Positions 8,492 through 17,864 are shown, counted from the stretch's first letter. The stretch: 64,000 nt of DNA from Marinifilum sp. D714 (GCF_030851345.1 NZ_JALPNU010000001.1:1-64000), one strand, 5' to 3'. Program-made: numbers and translations. Notes: generated by a model from the sequence alone, not told the origin.

Positions 8492-9574
8492 TCAATCGAA
8501 CCAGTAATCCAGAAACTTTTGGAATGAATTTCGATTGTCTTTCATTGATTTATTAATGATTGGACTTGCCGTTTCACGATCTGTAATTCCAATCGGTCCA
8601 TCATAAATTCCACCTGGTCCTGTATGATCTCTCACCATAATTTCTATGGTATTCTCCCCTCCTCTGTTCAATAAATGATCGGGAATATCGTAAGCTCTGA
8701 GTATGTAATTATCAGAGACGTATGAATACCTTCTGTTCTTTCTTCTCAACTGACTGGACGATCCGATTTTTTCACCATTCAGATATACCTCATCCACATC
8801 ATCAATTACCCCTGCAAACAAGACCTGATCTCTGGTACTTAAATTGGCAGGATAGGTAAAAGCTTTGGTATAAACGGCTCTTCCGTCAAGCTGATTGTAT
8901 CCCCTGGCTTCCCAAAAGCCGGGAACAAAAATCTTTCCTTCGCGGTAGGTAATCACTTTTCGATTGCTTTTATCTACCTGCCTACTGCTTTCAAAATCCC
9001 AATATCCCGAAAGGTCTACAGTCATTTTAAACTGATCGGAATCGAAAGAAATGTTAATCTCTCCTCCTGTTATGCCGCCATCATTGTAATCATCAAAAAC
9101 GCGAACCGCAATCAGGTTGGAGCCCTCTTTATTTAAAATGTTCCCGGGTACAGGATACATTCTTGGAATGCCATGTGCCGTTTGAGCCAAGGGGCCCATC
9201 TGCCCGCTTGCACCTACCAGTCTCCCATTTACATACACTTCGTCGGCATCATCAATATTTCCCATGTTCAAATATACATACTGAGCCGATTTGGGAGGCG
9301 TAATGGTAAAGTTTTTTCGATACCATGCATATCCATTGTAGTTCTGAAATCCATTCTGTTCCCACGATTGAGGGACAAATACCTTTGTCCATTTCGAATC
9401 GTTGTAATCGGGGCTGGCCCACTGGGGATCATCCCCGATTGAAAATTTCCAGTATCCTTTCAGATTTACCAAGGATTTCAATTCTTTGGCATGTGCATTA
9501 CCCGCCGAGAATGCTATGATAATGACAAGTATCAAAATCTTATTCAAACCCAATATTTTTATATTGCTATTCAC
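8492..9574 (-). CDS. Secreted paralogue with tandem GH2-type jelly rolls
   Basis: This protein has 360 residues with an N-terminal signal peptide ending near AHAKE. Two jelly-roll domains repeat the motifs of the downstream gene: WxFSIGDDPQW, WEQNGFQNYNGYAWYR and VYVNGRLVGASG in the first, WEARG, VYLNGEKIGSSS and GPGGIYDGPIG in the second. The duplication inside each gene and between the two genes implies an old tandem duplication. No catalytic domain is present. It lies 29 bp after the small secreted protein at 9604-9969 and 60 bp before the paralogue, so one transcript is likely. The substrate cannot be deduced. Confidence 0.75.
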   Translation of the reverse strand: MNSNIKILGLNKILILVIIIAFSAGNAHAKELKSLVNLKGYWKFSIGDDPQWASPDYNDSKWTKVFVPQSWEQNGFQNYNGYAWYRKNFTITPPKSAQYVYLNMGNIDDADEVYVNGRLVGASGQMGPLAQTAHGIPRMYPVPGNILNKEGSNLIAVRVFDDYNDGGITGGEINISFDSDQFKMTVDLSGYWDFESSRQVDKSNRKVITYREGKIFVPGFWEARGYNQLDGRAVYTKAFTYPANLSTRDQVLFAGVIDDVDEVYLNGEKIGSSSQLRRKNRRYSYVSDNYILRAYDIPDHLLNRGGENTIEIMVRDHTGPGGIYDGPIGITDRETASPIINKSMKDNRNSFQKFLDYWFD

Positions 9575-9603
9575 TTTTATTTCTATTAACCTGAATTCTG
9601 TTC

Positions 9604-9969
9604 TTATTTCTCATGGATTGCAAACTTCAATCGCAATGCCAATTCTTCACCACTTAATGCTGCACTTGTTCTGATCTTCTTGTTTTCAAACTTCTTGCGG
9701 ATTGCCGCCTTTAGTTCTTCATCAAAACCAATCACCTTGCTTACCACTACTTCATTGTTTTCATTTACCGTACATCGCAATACGATCAACTCTGTTTCGC
9801 CACTTCTTACGTAGTCGGTAAAACTAATATGGCTGGCAACTTTTTGAATCTTCTTTAAAACTGCGCTTTTTTCTTTTTCTATATTTTTTGTTTCAGGCGA
9901 ACTTGCCATTCCCAAATTCACACTTAGCAAACATGCCAAAACAATCATTGTTATTTTTAAGCTTTTCAT
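9604..9969 (-). CDS. Small secreted protein, possible TonB-C-like fold
   Basis: The gene encodes 121 residues with a signal peptide (MKSLKITMIVLACLLSVNLG, cleaved near MASS). The mature part has a helix, then strands LIVLRCTVNENNEVVVSKVIG, then a helix (ELKAAIRKKFENKKI) and a final strand ALRLKFAI. This beta-alpha-beta layout with the NENNEVVV turn recalls the C-terminal domain of TonB-like periplasmic proteins, but the similarity is weak. It is first in the unit with the two jelly-roll genes and lies about 280 bp downstream of the response regulator gene on the same strand. Confidence 0.6.
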   Translation of the reverse strand: MKSLKITMIVLACLLSVNLGMASSPETKNIEKEKSAVLKKIQKVASHISFTDYVRSGETELIVLRCTVNENNEVVVSKVIGFDEELKAAIRKKFENKKIRTSAALSGEELALRLKFAIHEK

Positions 9970-10109
9970 GACCCTATTTTTTAGTTTTTACATTTCGGTT
10001 AGAAATTTTTTAGAGGAACAGAATCGCGCGCCTTCCGTTCTTTTCTAATCTTAAATTTCTAATGTAAAATTAGGGCGACTTTACATCATTTGTGTCACGG
10101 CAAAATCAG

Positions 10110-10250
10110 CAATTGTCATAAGTTGTCATCAACAGTGAACAGTGATCTGTAAACAGTGAATAGTGAACAATGAATAATACCAAAAAAGCCTAGTATTCAA
10201 GTACAACTGATAACTGATAACTGATCATTGTACATTGTTAATTGTACATT
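10110..10250. repeat. Short-word reiterated intergenic sequence
   Basis: The stretch is made of slightly varied reiterated words: AACAGTGAA/AATAGTGAA copies, three copies of ACTGATA, then TGTACATTG twice with TTAATT and GCTAATTGCTAAC. No gene fits. Comparable word-reiterated AT stretches are seen here at 12630-12690 (pyrimidine-rich) and 13968-14008. Confidence 0.5.
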
Positions 10251-10251
10251 G

Positions 10252-10941
10252 CTAATTGCTAACTAGCCTATATCCCACACCATGCACCGTCAAAATAATT
10301 TTGGCATGATTTGGGTCATCTTCTATTTTTTGTCTTAGCTTCAATATAAAATTGTCAATGGTTCTTGAGGTAGGCTGATATTCGGTTCCCCACACTTCAT
10401 CCAACAAATCATCTCTGCTGACTGTTTTATTCTTGTGATTCCACAGGTAGTGAAGAATTTCCACTTCTTTGTGCGACATCTTTACCTCTTCTCCGTTAAC
10501 AAAACCTTCGAAGGATTTAAAATCAACGCTTAATCGTCCAAGCTCTATTTTTTCAATCTCTTTACTCACCGATACATCCTGAGTACGGCGCAAAACGGCA
10601 CGAATTCTGGCCAACAACTCTCTCAAACCAAATGGTTTGGTAATGTAATCATCGGCACCCAGTTCCAAGCCCAATACCTTATCAATCTCTTCTCCCTTTG
10701 CTGTAAGCAGGATAATTGGCGTTTGAATGCCTTTGGCTCTTGCTTTTTTACAGATGTCGAATCCCGAAATTTTAGGAAGCATAACATCCAGCAGTACCAG
10801 GCTGTAATGGTTCTCCATTATCTTATTCAAGCCAATTTCTCCATCTTCAGCCGTATCCACCTCGTACGATTCAAATTCTAAATTGTCCTTTAAACCCATT
10901 AACATGCTGGGCTCGTCTTCTACTATTAAAATGGGATACAT
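10252..10941 (-). CDS. OmpR-family response regulator
   Basis: The 229 residues consist of a receiver domain (1-120) and a winged-helix DNA-binding domain (about 130-229). Visible receiver residues are the acidic cluster EDE (8-10), the phospho-acceptor D52 in LLDVMLP, T80 and K102 in TKPF. The output domain shows LSHKE-type (MSHKEVEILHYL), DDLLDEVWG and the RTIDNFILKLRQKIEDDP recognition region. It is encoded 29 bp after its histidine kinase and is surely its partner. The targets are unknown. The secreted jelly-roll genes downstream on the same strand are candidates by position. Confidence 0.93.
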   Translation of the reverse strand: MYPILIVEDEPSMLMGLKDNLEFESYEVDTAEDGEIGLNKIMENHYSLVLLDVMLPKISGFDICKKARAKGIQTPIILLTAKGEEIDKVLGLELGADDYITKPFGLRELLARIRAVLRRTQDVSVSKEIEKIELGRLSVDFKSFEGFVNGEEVKMSHKEVEILHYLWNHKNKTVSRDDLLDEVWGTEYQPTSRTIDNFILKLRQKIEDDPNHAKIILTVHGVGYRLVSN

Positions 10942-10970
10942 TTTCTATATGATTTGAAATTATTCAACTA

Positions 10971-12497
10971 CTATTTTACCGGAAACAACAAACTAAAGCA
11001 TGATCCTTTTCCAAAATCACTTGCCAGTTCAACTTTACCATGATGTGCTTCCATAATGTGTTTTACAATGCTTAAGCCAATACCAGAACCCTTGGCCTTG
11101 TGCGCTAAATTGCCTGTTGTAACCCTGTAAAACTTATCGAATACCAATGGCTGATCTTTCTTCTCAATTCCAATGCCATAATCCTTCACATCCACACGAA
11201 CAAAATCGCCATCCAAACAGGTACTCACCTCTATTTTTTTCACATCTGCACTGTACTTTATTCCATTGTCAATTAAATTGATAATGGCTTCGGCAACTGC
11301 CTCCTTGTCTAGCTTGATATCAGGTATCTGATCTGCCAATTGTAGCTCAATCTCAAAACCGTTCTGATCGAAATGTTGTTGGTAATTGGCTATGATGTTC
11401 TCAACTTCGGCATTCAAATTTGTATTGGTAAAATGATATTCTCTTTTCCCTCGTTCAATTCGACTAAAATTTAAGATCTTATTCACCATTCTCGACAAAC
11501 GGTTGGCTTCGGTATTGATTACCCTATAATACTCCATTTTCTTCTCTTCGGTCGGAATTCGTCCCATTTCAAGGGTTTCGGAGTACATATTAATCAAAGC
11601 CAATGGCGTTCTGATCTCATGAGAAACATTGGAAATAAAATCGGTTTTCAATTGATTCAAGCGAATCTGTTTCCTGACATTCTTGTATACAAACCAGGCC
11701 CCCAGCAACAAGATGATATCCATCACAATCAAAAGAATGATATTGGTGCGAGTTCTTTCCCGAACCAAATCTTCAATGGTATTTCCTCGCATCTGAATGC
11801 CCAACTGGTAAGCAGGAAACAACCAAATATCTTTCTTCTGAGTGATATTTTTATCTTCACCGGACTGAATCTGGTTGGCATATACTTCTTCTGTTTCATT
11901 CTTAAAAACAGAAATGTAGAAACGTTCCTGGGCCACCGACTGAATCTTTGGCCCCATATTTTCACTAATAAACTTATCTGTATCAACCAGTAGCAGCACT
12001 GTTTTCACAGATAAAGTATCCTTCTGCAATGCAAATGCAAACAAACTTTTGCCTGGCAATGAATTGGGTAAAGCTTCAATTTTTCGATAACCACTTTTGA
12101 CATAGCGCTGTAGCTGCTCAATCTTTTTCAGATTGGCAGCAAAATCGAGTTCAAGGATTGAATGTAGATGGGCTAAACTATCTTCCGGGATTTTCTCTTT
12201 TGTGAACAATTTAAAATCAACATCTCTGATTCCTACAGCACCTATCGAGTAATTTTTTAATAATAAAGTACTGATGTCTTCGGTCTCACGTTCCAAGCGG
12301 TTGGCCCAACCACTCAGCACATCATCAGAATATTGGTTTAAGGAAAATAGAACCGACTCCAACTGCCCTGAATAAATGGAATCAATCACAGCTTCGTTCT
12401 TACTTAAATTACTGATTTCGTAGGCAGAAAAGAACAATGATGGCAGCACCAATATCAGGGTTAAAACAATACCGATTTTCAATCCGGGTTTTATCAT
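10971..12497 (-). CDS. Membrane sensor histidine kinase
   Basis: The kinase has about 508 residues, counted from ATG at 12497; a TTG two codons upstream also exists. A first membrane helix (about 7-27) and a second (about 250-270) enclose a periplasmic sensor region of about 220 residues with no recognised domain. The HisKA helix has the phosphorylated His in FISNVSHEIRTPLAL. The HATPase domain shows the N box (NLIDNGIKYS), the G1 box (DYGIGI) and the G2 box (GSGIGLSIV). No HAMP domain is evident. It lies upstream of the OmpR-type regulator in one operon. A CAAATATA at 12518-12525 (TATATTTG on the minus strand) may be its -7 box. Confidence 0.92.
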   Translation of the reverse strand: MIKPGLKIGIVLTLILVLPSLFFSAYEISNLSKNEAVIDSIYSGQLESVLFSLNQYSDDVLSGWANRLERETEDISTLLLKNYSIGAVGIRDVDFKLFTKEKIPEDSLAHLHSILELDFAANLKKIEQLQRYVKSGYRKIEALPNSLPGKSLFAFALQKDTLSVKTVLLLVDTDKFISENMGPKIQSVAQERFYISVFKNETEEVYANQIQSGEDKNITQKKDIWLFPAYQLGIQMRGNTIEDLVRERTRTNIILLIVMDIILLLGAWFVYKNVRKQIRLNQLKTDFISNVSHEIRTPLALINMYSETLEMGRIPTEEKKMEYYRVINTEANRLSRMVNKILNFSRIERGKREYHFTNTNLNAEVENIIANYQQHFDQNGFEIELQLADQIPDIKLDKEAVAEAIINLIDNGIKYSADVKKIEVSTCLDGDFVRVDVKDYGIGIEKKDQPLVFDKFYRVTTGNLAHKAKGSGIGLSIVKHIMEAHHGKVELASDFGKGSCFSLLFPVK

Positions 12498-12698
12498 TCG
12501 CAAAGCTTTTGTTTACCCAAATATAAGCATTAATGATGACGATAAAACAGATGAAGCTTTTCAGTCCCATAAAACTTACTCAGCATTTCAATTAACCCTT
12601 ATGTTGCATTTTGTTTAAACTTGCTATTTGACAATTTTTCCTCTTTTCTACTTTTTCACTTTTCTATCTTTCCACTTTTCCAGACTTTATAAAAAAAC

Positions 12699-12727
12699 AA
12701 GCCATGACTCAAAATGAATCATGGCTT
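12699..12727 (-). terminator. Terminator after acr3
   Basis: AAGCCATGA pairs with TCATGGCTT. On the minus strand the hairpin is followed by GTTTTTTT, 42 bp past the stop codon of acr3. Confidence 0.8.
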
Positions 12728-12768
12728 TAGATTTATTAACCCGATTTGGATTAAAAATATTGTCTTGC

Positions 12769-13851
12769 TTAACTTTCAGAATTCGTGGCACATTTAACGA
12801 CATCTACCTTGCCACCAAAATATTTATTTTTTAATCGTAGAGCTACATTTACCAATGCAATTAATACAGGTACTTCTACCAATGGGCCGATTACAGCAGC
12901 AAAAGCTACCCCTGAATTGATACCAAACACTGCAATGGCTACTGCAATGGCCAATTCGAAATTGTTACTGGCTGCAGTAAACGACAAACTTGTTGTTTTC
13001 GAATATCCTGCCTTGAATTTGTGTCCCATAAAAAATGAGATCAGGAACATTACCACAAAGTAGATGACCAATGGAATGGCAATACGCACCACATCGAATG
13101 GCAACTGCACAATGTATTCTCCTTTCAGAGAAAACATTACAAAAATGGTAAATAACAATGCAAACAAGGTAAGCGGACTAATTTTTGGAATGAATTTCTT
13201 CTGATACCAGTCTTTTCCTTTTGCCTTGATTCCGAAGTAACGAGTTAGCATTCCTGCAAAGAATGGAATTCCAAGGTAGATTAATACACTCTCGGCAATA
13301 TCGCCCATCGTTACATCCACTACCGAACCTTGAAGACCAAAATACTCCGGCAATACCGTAATAAACACGTAAGCATATACTGAGAAAAACAGTACCTGGA
13401 ATATGCTGTTAAAAGCTACCAATCCTGCTGCATATTCAGGATCTCCTTTGGCCAAATCGTTCCACACAATTACCATGGCAATACATCTTGCCAAACCAAT
13501 CAAAATCAAACCGGTCATGTATTCAGGGTAATCTTGCAAAAAAACAATTGCCAAAGCAAACATTAAAGTTGGACCTAACAACCAGTTCTGCACCAAGGAT
13601 AAGATTAAGATCTTACGATTTTTAAACACATCCTTTAGCTCTTCATATTTCACCTTTGCCAATGGAGGATACATCATGATCACCAGTCCTATGGCAATCG
13701 GAACATTTGTTGTTCCCACTGATAGTTTATTCCAAAATCCAGCCATGGCAGGAAAAAAATAACCTGCTCCCACACCTATTGCCATTGCAGCAAAAATCCA
13801 CAAGGTTAGGTATCTATCCAAAAAGGACAATTTTTTATTTAATGATCCCAT
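12769..13851 (-). CDS. acr3: Acr3-type arsenite efflux permease
   Basis: This 360-residue polytopic protein (about ten membrane helices) exports arsenite across the inner membrane using the proton gradient. Family features seen are the opening [10 protein letters not shown], the conserved cysteine in [18 protein letters not shown] and the helix ending [13 protein letters not shown] with the conserved Glu. The length fits the bacterial Acr3 class. It is the third gene of arsR-arsC-acr3 on the minus strand, with spacings of 46 and 160 bp between genes, and is followed by a terminator. Expression should follow ArsR derepression by arsenite or antimonite. Confidence 0.93.
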   Translation of the reverse strand: MGSLNKKLSFLDRYLTLWIFAAMAIGVGAGYFFPAMAGFWNKLSVGTTNVPIAIGLVIMMYPPLAKVKYEELKDVFKNRKILILSLVQNWLLGPTLMFALAIVFLQDYPEYMTGLILIGLARCIAMVIVWNDLAKGDPEYAAGLVAFNSIFQVLFFSVYAYVFITVLPEYFGLQGSVVDVTMGDIAESVLIYLGIPFFAGMLTRYFGIKAKGKDWYQKKFIPKISPLTLFALLFTIFVMFSLKGEYIVQLPFDVVRIAIPLVIYFVVMFLISFFMGHKFKAGYSKTTSLSFTAASNNFELAIAVAIAVFGINSGVAFAAVIGPLVEVPVLIALVNVALRLKNKYFGGKVDVVKCATNSES

Positions 13852-14011
13852 AATATTTAAGTATAAAGGAAAAGCTAAACCTGATTTTGCCCTCCGGCAA
13901 TTCCTGTTTTACACTTCCCTCCTATATTGAAACTTAAGTTTGTAAGTAAAAAGTTTATAAGTATTCGGGATTGAATAATTATTAATTACCAATTATTCAT
14001 TACCCATTGTT

Positions 14012-14437
14012 TTATGCATTCTTCAAGATGTACTCTTCATTGAATTTTGCAAAATCTCTTCTGATCTCGTCACGAACACGACGGAATACATCGAAAATTT
14101 CTTCTTCAGTTCCTTCTGCGTAAGCTGGATCATCGAAACCAATATGAAGACGGGTTCCTACTGGTCCCAGGAATGCCGGACATGCCTCTTTGGCACCACC
14201 ACATACCGAAATCAAGAAATCAACACCCTCATCCAGGAATTCATCTACCATTTTTGGACGGTGAGAACTGATATCTATTCCTATTTCAGCCATAGCTTTA
14301 ATCGCTAAAGGATGTACTTGATCTGCAATTTTTGTTCCTGCCGATACAACTTCCAAATCTGGATTGATATCTCTTAAAATTGCTTCACCCATTTGACTTC
14401 TACATGAGTTTCCTGTACACAACACCAATACTTTCAT
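14012..14437 (-). CDS. arsC: Thioredoxin-type arsenate reductase, low-molecular-weight phosphatase fold
   Basis: This 141-residue enzyme reduces arsenate to arsenite for export. The P-loop CTGNSCR gives the CX5R motif with the nucleophilic Cys7. A second and third cysteine are in SVCGGAKEACP, matching the redox relay of the thioredoxin-coupled ArsC class, and the Asp of the DPAYAEG loop is present. This is a different family from the ArsC/Spx-like protein at 17865. It sits between arsR and acr3 in one operon. Confidence 0.93.
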   Translation of the reverse strand: MKVLVLCTGNSCRSQMGEAILRDINPDLEVVSAGTKIADQVHPLAIKAMAEIGIDISSHRPKMVDEFLDEGVDFLISVCGGAKEACPAFLGPVGTRLHIGFDDPAYAEGTEEEIFDVFRRVRDEIRRDFAKFNEEYILKNA

Positions 14438-14483
14438 CTTATTTTCTTTTATTCAATTTTTCAGCAAAATAGCCGAGTGAGTA

Positions 14484-14810
14484 TTAACAAATTTTAATTT
14501 CTAATGGAGTGATTTCTTCAAACAAATCTCCAAATACGCTTTTCAATTTCTCTATCCCTTCTTTGTTCAAACAATATTTAATTTTTAAACCTTCAACATC
14601 CCCTTGAATTAATCCCATGGATTTTAACTCTTTTAAATGCTGCGAAACCGTAGTTCTGCTTAAAGGCAAATAATCCGAGATATCACCAGAGATACAGGTT
14701 GGAGTAGAAGCCAAAAACTGCAATATGGCAATTCTTGCAGGATGCGACAGTACCTTTGCCAGAGAGGCAATTTCCTGCTGCTTTTCATCAAATAATTCTA
14801 ATTTCTTCAT
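14484..14810 (-). CDS. arsR: ArsR-family transcriptional repressor
   Basis: The protein has 108 residues, with the start set at ATG 14810. This ATG follows a good Shine-Dalgarno GGAGA 4-5 nt upstream, whereas the longer frame up to 14852 would begin upstream of the -7 promoter box. The winged helix is clear: HPARIAILQFL, then ISDYLPLSRTTVSQHLKELKS as recognition region and the wing KIKYCLN. A Cys in TPTCISGD and the C-terminal IKIC could help bind As(III), but the classical CxC(V) motif in the recognition-side helix is not present. It heads the ars operon and presumably represses it. Confidence 0.9.
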   Translation of the reverse strand: MKKLELFDEKQQEIASLAKVLSHPARIAILQFLASTPTCISGDISDYLPLSRTTVSQHLKELKSMGLIQGDVEGLKIKYCLNKEGIEKLKSVFGDLFEEITPLEIKIC

Positions 14811-14838
14811 AGTTCTCCATTGCTTATTTCTAATGTCG

Positions 14839-14869
14839 CAAATATACGTCATTAAATTAAAAGTGCAAA
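14839..14869 (-). promoter_or_regulatory. Promoter of the ars operon (TTTG-N19-TATATTTG)
   Basis: On the minus strand TTTG (14869-14866) is followed by exactly 19 nt and TATATTTG (14846-14839), the ideal Bacteroidota housekeeping promoter. Transcription would begin near 14832, about 20 nt upstream of arsR, so an ArsR operator is expected to overlap it. Confidence 0.85.
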
Positions 14870-14960
14870 CTAATTCCTAAAAATTTACAATTTATTAACA
14901 CCGAACCAAGTCTATAACCACTCATCTCTTCACTCATAACAAATTGAATACCAAAACTAA

Positions 14961-14993
14961 AAAAGGTCCTTCTCGAAATGAGAAGGACCTTTT
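14961..14993 (-). terminator. Terminator after the YqhD-like gene
   Basis: Fourteen-bp perfect stem AAAAGGTCCTTCTC/GAGAAGGACCTTTT with a 5-nt loop, flanked by A and T runs. It lies 21 bp after the alcohol dehydrogenase stop codon and would also work in the other direction. Confidence 0.85.
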
Positions 14994-15013
14994 CTGTAAA
15001 TTATCTTGATTGC

Positions 15014-16168
15014 TTACAATCTAGACTCTAATATTTCTGCAACATCTGCCGCTGCAACATCAGGTAACATTCCAACATAGCCACGCTCAATAAATCTTTT
15101 AGAAATGATATCAATGCTATCTTGTCCTACATTGTGATCTCCTAAACGAGTTGCAATGCCAACATTTTGGAAAAATTCTTCGGTTTTCTGAATTGCCAAA
15201 GTTTTTCTTTCTTCCTCACTACCTTCTGTGATATTCCAAACTCGCTCAGCATACTGCAATAATTTCTCACCACGTTCTTCTTTCAATTTGGTCAATAGTC
15301 CAGGAAGAACAATTGCCAAAGTTACACCATGATCAATTCCATGGAAAGCTGTCAATTCGTGACCAATCATATGAGTTGCCCAGTCGCTTTTTACACCCAT
15401 TCCAATCAATCCATTTAAGGCCATTGTTGCTGCCCACATTAAGTTGGCTCTGTTTTCATAGTCAGGAGTTTCGATAGCCATTGCTTTCGGTCCCTCTTCA
15501 ATTAATGTCAACAATAATCCTTCTGCAAATCGATCCTGAACAGGTGAATTTACCGGATATGTCAAATATTGCTCCATTACATGCACATAAGCATCAACAA
15601 TACCATTTGTGATCTGGCGCATTGGCAATGAATAGGTTGTTTCCGGATCAAGAACTGAGAATTTTGGGAATAACAGTGGGTTCCCGAAAGCCAATTTCTC
15701 TTTAGTTGCAGCCTTGGTAATCACACCACCACTATTCATTTCAGATCCTGTAGCTGCCAAAGTTAGAACCGCTCCTAAATCAACTGCTTTTGTAATTTCA
15801 GCTCTTTTTGCCAAAATATCCCACTCATCTTTTCCCTCATAGTAAGCAGCTGCAGCAATAAATTTTGTTCCATCAAGAACAGAACCTCCACCAACAGGCA
15901 AAAGAAAATCGATCCCTTCATTTCTTACAATCTCAACAGCTTTCATTAAGGTTTCGAAATGTGGGTTTGGCTCAATTCCACCAAATTCTGTGATGTTATA
16001 ATCTTTCAAAGCTTCCATAACCTGATCGTAAACACCATTTTTCTTGATGCTACCACCACCATAGGTCATTAGAATTTTTGCATCTTTAGGTATATGATTT
16101 CCTAGTTCTGCAATTTTACCTTTTCCAAACAGAATTTTTACTGGATTAAAAAAATCAAAGTTTTCCAT
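15014..16168 (-). CDS. Iron-dependent alcohol dehydrogenase, YqhD/butanol dehydrogenase type
   Basis: The 384-residue enzyme belongs to the iron-containing alcohol dehydrogenases. It opens with FDFFNPVKILFGKGKI, typical of the YqhD/BDH branch, and contains the nucleotide-binding GGGSVLDGTK and metal-ligand segments DAYVHVMEQYL and HELTAFHGIDHG. YqhD enzymes reduce toxic short aldehydes with NADPH, and aldehyde reduction is the likely role here. It is second in an operon, 20 bp after a DJ-1-family gene, divergent from a LysR regulator. This pairing supports detoxification of reactive aldehydes such as glyoxal or methylglyoxal, though the substrate is inferred. Confidence 0.88.
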   Translation of the reverse strand: MENFDFFNPVKILFGKGKIAELGNHIPKDAKILMTYGGGSIKKNGVYDQVMEALKDYNITEFGGIEPNPHFETLMKAVEIVRNEGIDFLLPVGGGSVLDGTKFIAAAAYYEGKDEWDILAKRAEITKAVDLGAVLTLAATGSEMNSGGVITKAATKEKLAFGNPLLFPKFSVLDPETTYSLPMRQITNGIVDAYVHVMEQYLTYPVNSPVQDRFAEGLLLTLIEEGPKAMAIETPDYENRANLMWAATMALNGLIGMGVKSDWATHMIGHELTAFHGIDHGVTLAIVLPGLLTKLKEERGEKLLQYAERVWNITEGSEEERKTLAIQKTEEFFQNVGIATRLGDHNVGQDSIDIISKRFIERGYVGMLPDVAAADVAEILESRL

Positions 16169-16188
16169 CTTATTAAGTTTAATTATTA

Positions 16189-16860
16189 CTATTTCTTTTT
16201 CAGTGCTTTTACAAGCTCTTTGGCCATTAATAAATCAGAAGCTGGATTTTGACCGGTAATTAATCTACCATCTATCACTACATATTCCTGCCAATTCGCC
16301 TTACAAGAGTATATTGCACCTTTTTCGATTAAAGCCGTTTCCAACAAGTAAGGCACTTTATGATCGGTTCCAATAGCCTCTTCTTCCTGATTACTAAATG
16401 CAGTAAGTTGTTTGCCATTTACCAAATAACTTCCATCCCTAAGTTTAACATTTAACAATCCGGCTCCTCCATGGCAGACTGCACAAACTATTCCGTCATT
16501 TTCATAAATTTCGGCAGCTATTTTTGCGATATCTTCATCAAAAGGAATATCGAATACAGCCCCATGTCCTCCAGGAAAATAAATGGCATCGTAATTATTT
16601 GCGTAAACATCCTTAGGCTGATATGAGTTCAGGAATTTATGCCTAGCATCTTTATCTTTAAAAAACGATTTTACTTTCGCATCATCCAAATCCAGTTGCT
16701 TAACCGGAACCTCACCCCCCTTGGGTGATACAAAATCAATTTCAATTCCATTTTTTACCAAATGAAAATATGGAACGGCTACCTCAAGAACGTAACATCC
16801 CGACTCCCATCCTTTTTCATCTTTAAAATGACTTGTTAATGCAAATAAAACTTTGGCCAT
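16189..16860 (-). CDS. DJ-1/PfpI-superfamily protein, Hsp31-like
   Basis: The protein has 223 residues. The nucleophile elbow AVCHGGAG contains Cys129 followed by His130, and the early FDFVSPKGG-type strand (IDFVSPKGGE), FPGGHGA and the late ITGQNPAS segment match the Hsp31/YhbO-type class I glutamine-amidotransferase-like proteins. Members act as glyoxalase III or protein deglycase or as chaperones. It is first in the operon with the YqhD-like reductase and is divergent from the LysR gene, with a strong candidate operator between them. Together they look like an electrophile-stress unit. Confidence 0.85.
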   Translation of the reverse strand: MAKVLFALTSHFKDEKGWESGCYVLEVAVPYFHLVKNGIEIDFVSPKGGEVPVKQLDLDDAKVKSFFKDKDARHKFLNSYQPKDVYANNYDAIYFPGGHGAVFDIPFDEDIAKIAAEIYENDGIVCAVCHGGAGLLNVKLRDGSYLVNGKQLTAFSNQEEEAIGTDHKVPYLLETALIEKGAIYSCKANWQEYVVIDGRLITGQNPASDLLMAKELVKALKKK

Positions 16861-16881
16861 GTTTTTAAATTATTTTCACAA

Positions 16882-16939
16882 CAAAGGTATATCTCATTTT
16901 TGTATTAATAAACTTATTCTTTTTATACATTTGTATAAA
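16882..16939. promoter_or_regulatory. Divergent promoter with LysR-type palindrome
   Basis: The perfect palindrome TTTATACA-TT-TGTATAAA (16922-16939) contains TACATTTG, an exact -7 box reading toward the LysR gene (16926-16933). CAAAGGTA at 16882-16889 is an exact -7 box TACCTTTG reading toward the DJ-1 gene, with TTTA 19 nt upstream. A regulator bound to the palindrome would block its own promoter and sit upstream of the other one, as LysR regulators usually do. Confidence 0.65.
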
Positions 16940-16954
16940 TAATTTTATAGATGC

Positions 16955-17863
16955 ATGGTAAATCTGGAATGGTACAGGACATTTAAGGCAATATATGAAC
17001 AGGGAACATTAACCGGTGCGGCTGAAATTTTGCTCATCACTCAACCTGGTGTAAGTCAACAGCTCACCGCTTTGGAAACTTATATGGGGGTTAAGCTTTT
17101 CGAGAGAAAACCCAGAAAAATGTTACCCACTCCGCACGGCATGCAACTTTACAACCAAGTTGAAGAAGCCATATTGCAATTGGAGAAAACAGAAGAGAAC
17201 TTCAAGCGAAAAAGCTTAATCAATCGTCCTACTGCCAAGATAGGCATGTCGATCGAAATGTTTAACCATGCTTTCGCCAATATTCTAGATGATCTGGAAA
17301 TGAATGTTGAGTTTACCTTTGGGGAATATGAAGACCTTCAAACCAAACTATTTGCCAAAAAATTGGACTTGACCATTACCACACTGCACCATAACTACCA
17401 GAATATAGAATACAAACACTTCTGTCAGGAAGCATTACTCCTGGTAAGTAGCAAGCATTTGGACACCATCCCTTTTAACCGATTTATTTACGAGAAAAAA
17501 TTAGATGAAGCTGAAAAATGGCTAAGCCAGCAAAATTGGTATTCCTACACTTATAAAATGGAAACCATTAAATCCTTTTGGATGCAAAATTTTAAGAAAA
17601 AGCCTTATTTTAAACCTCGTTATGTGATTCCCAATTTAAGTGGGATGCTACAATCAATTCAGTTAAACAAGGGGATTTGTATATTGCCTTCGAGTTTGTG
17701 CCAGGAAGCATTGGAAGAAAAAGAAATTATTGAAGTTTGGCAAGGTATAGAAACCACATACTACAATAAATATTTTGCCATAAATACACAAAGTAAAAAC
17801 CTGAAACAGGCCGAAGAAATCATAGAAATCATTATTAATAACAATACGTGTAAAACTCATTAA
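16955..17863 (+). CDS. LysR-family transcriptional regulator
   Basis: The 302 residues begin with the LysR winged helix: LEWYRTFKAIYEQGTLTGAAEIL, LITQPGVSQQLTALETYMGVKLFERKPRKMLPTP. The effector-binding region follows from about residue 90 and looks divergent and short in its second half. The gene is divergent from the DJ-1/YqhD operon and is followed with a 1-nt gap by the ArsC/Spx-like gene, so both are on one transcript. Its inducer is probably an electrophile or aldehyde, inferred from the neighbours. Confidence 0.88.
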   Translation: MVNLEWYRTFKAIYEQGTLTGAAEILLITQPGVSQQLTALETYMGVKLFERKPRKMLPTPHGMQLYNQVEEAILQLEKTEENFKRKSLINRPTAKIGMSIEMFNHAFANILDDLEMNVEFTFGEYEDLQTKLFAKKLDLTITTLHHNYQNIEYKHFCQEALLLVSSKHLDTIPFNRFIYEKKLDEAEKWLSQQNWYSYTYKMETIKSFWMQNFKKKPYFKPRYVIPNLSGMLQSIQLNKGICILPSSLCQEALEEKEIIEVWQGIETTYYNKYFAINTQSKNLKQAEEIIEIIINNNTCKTH

Positions 17864-17864
17864 T

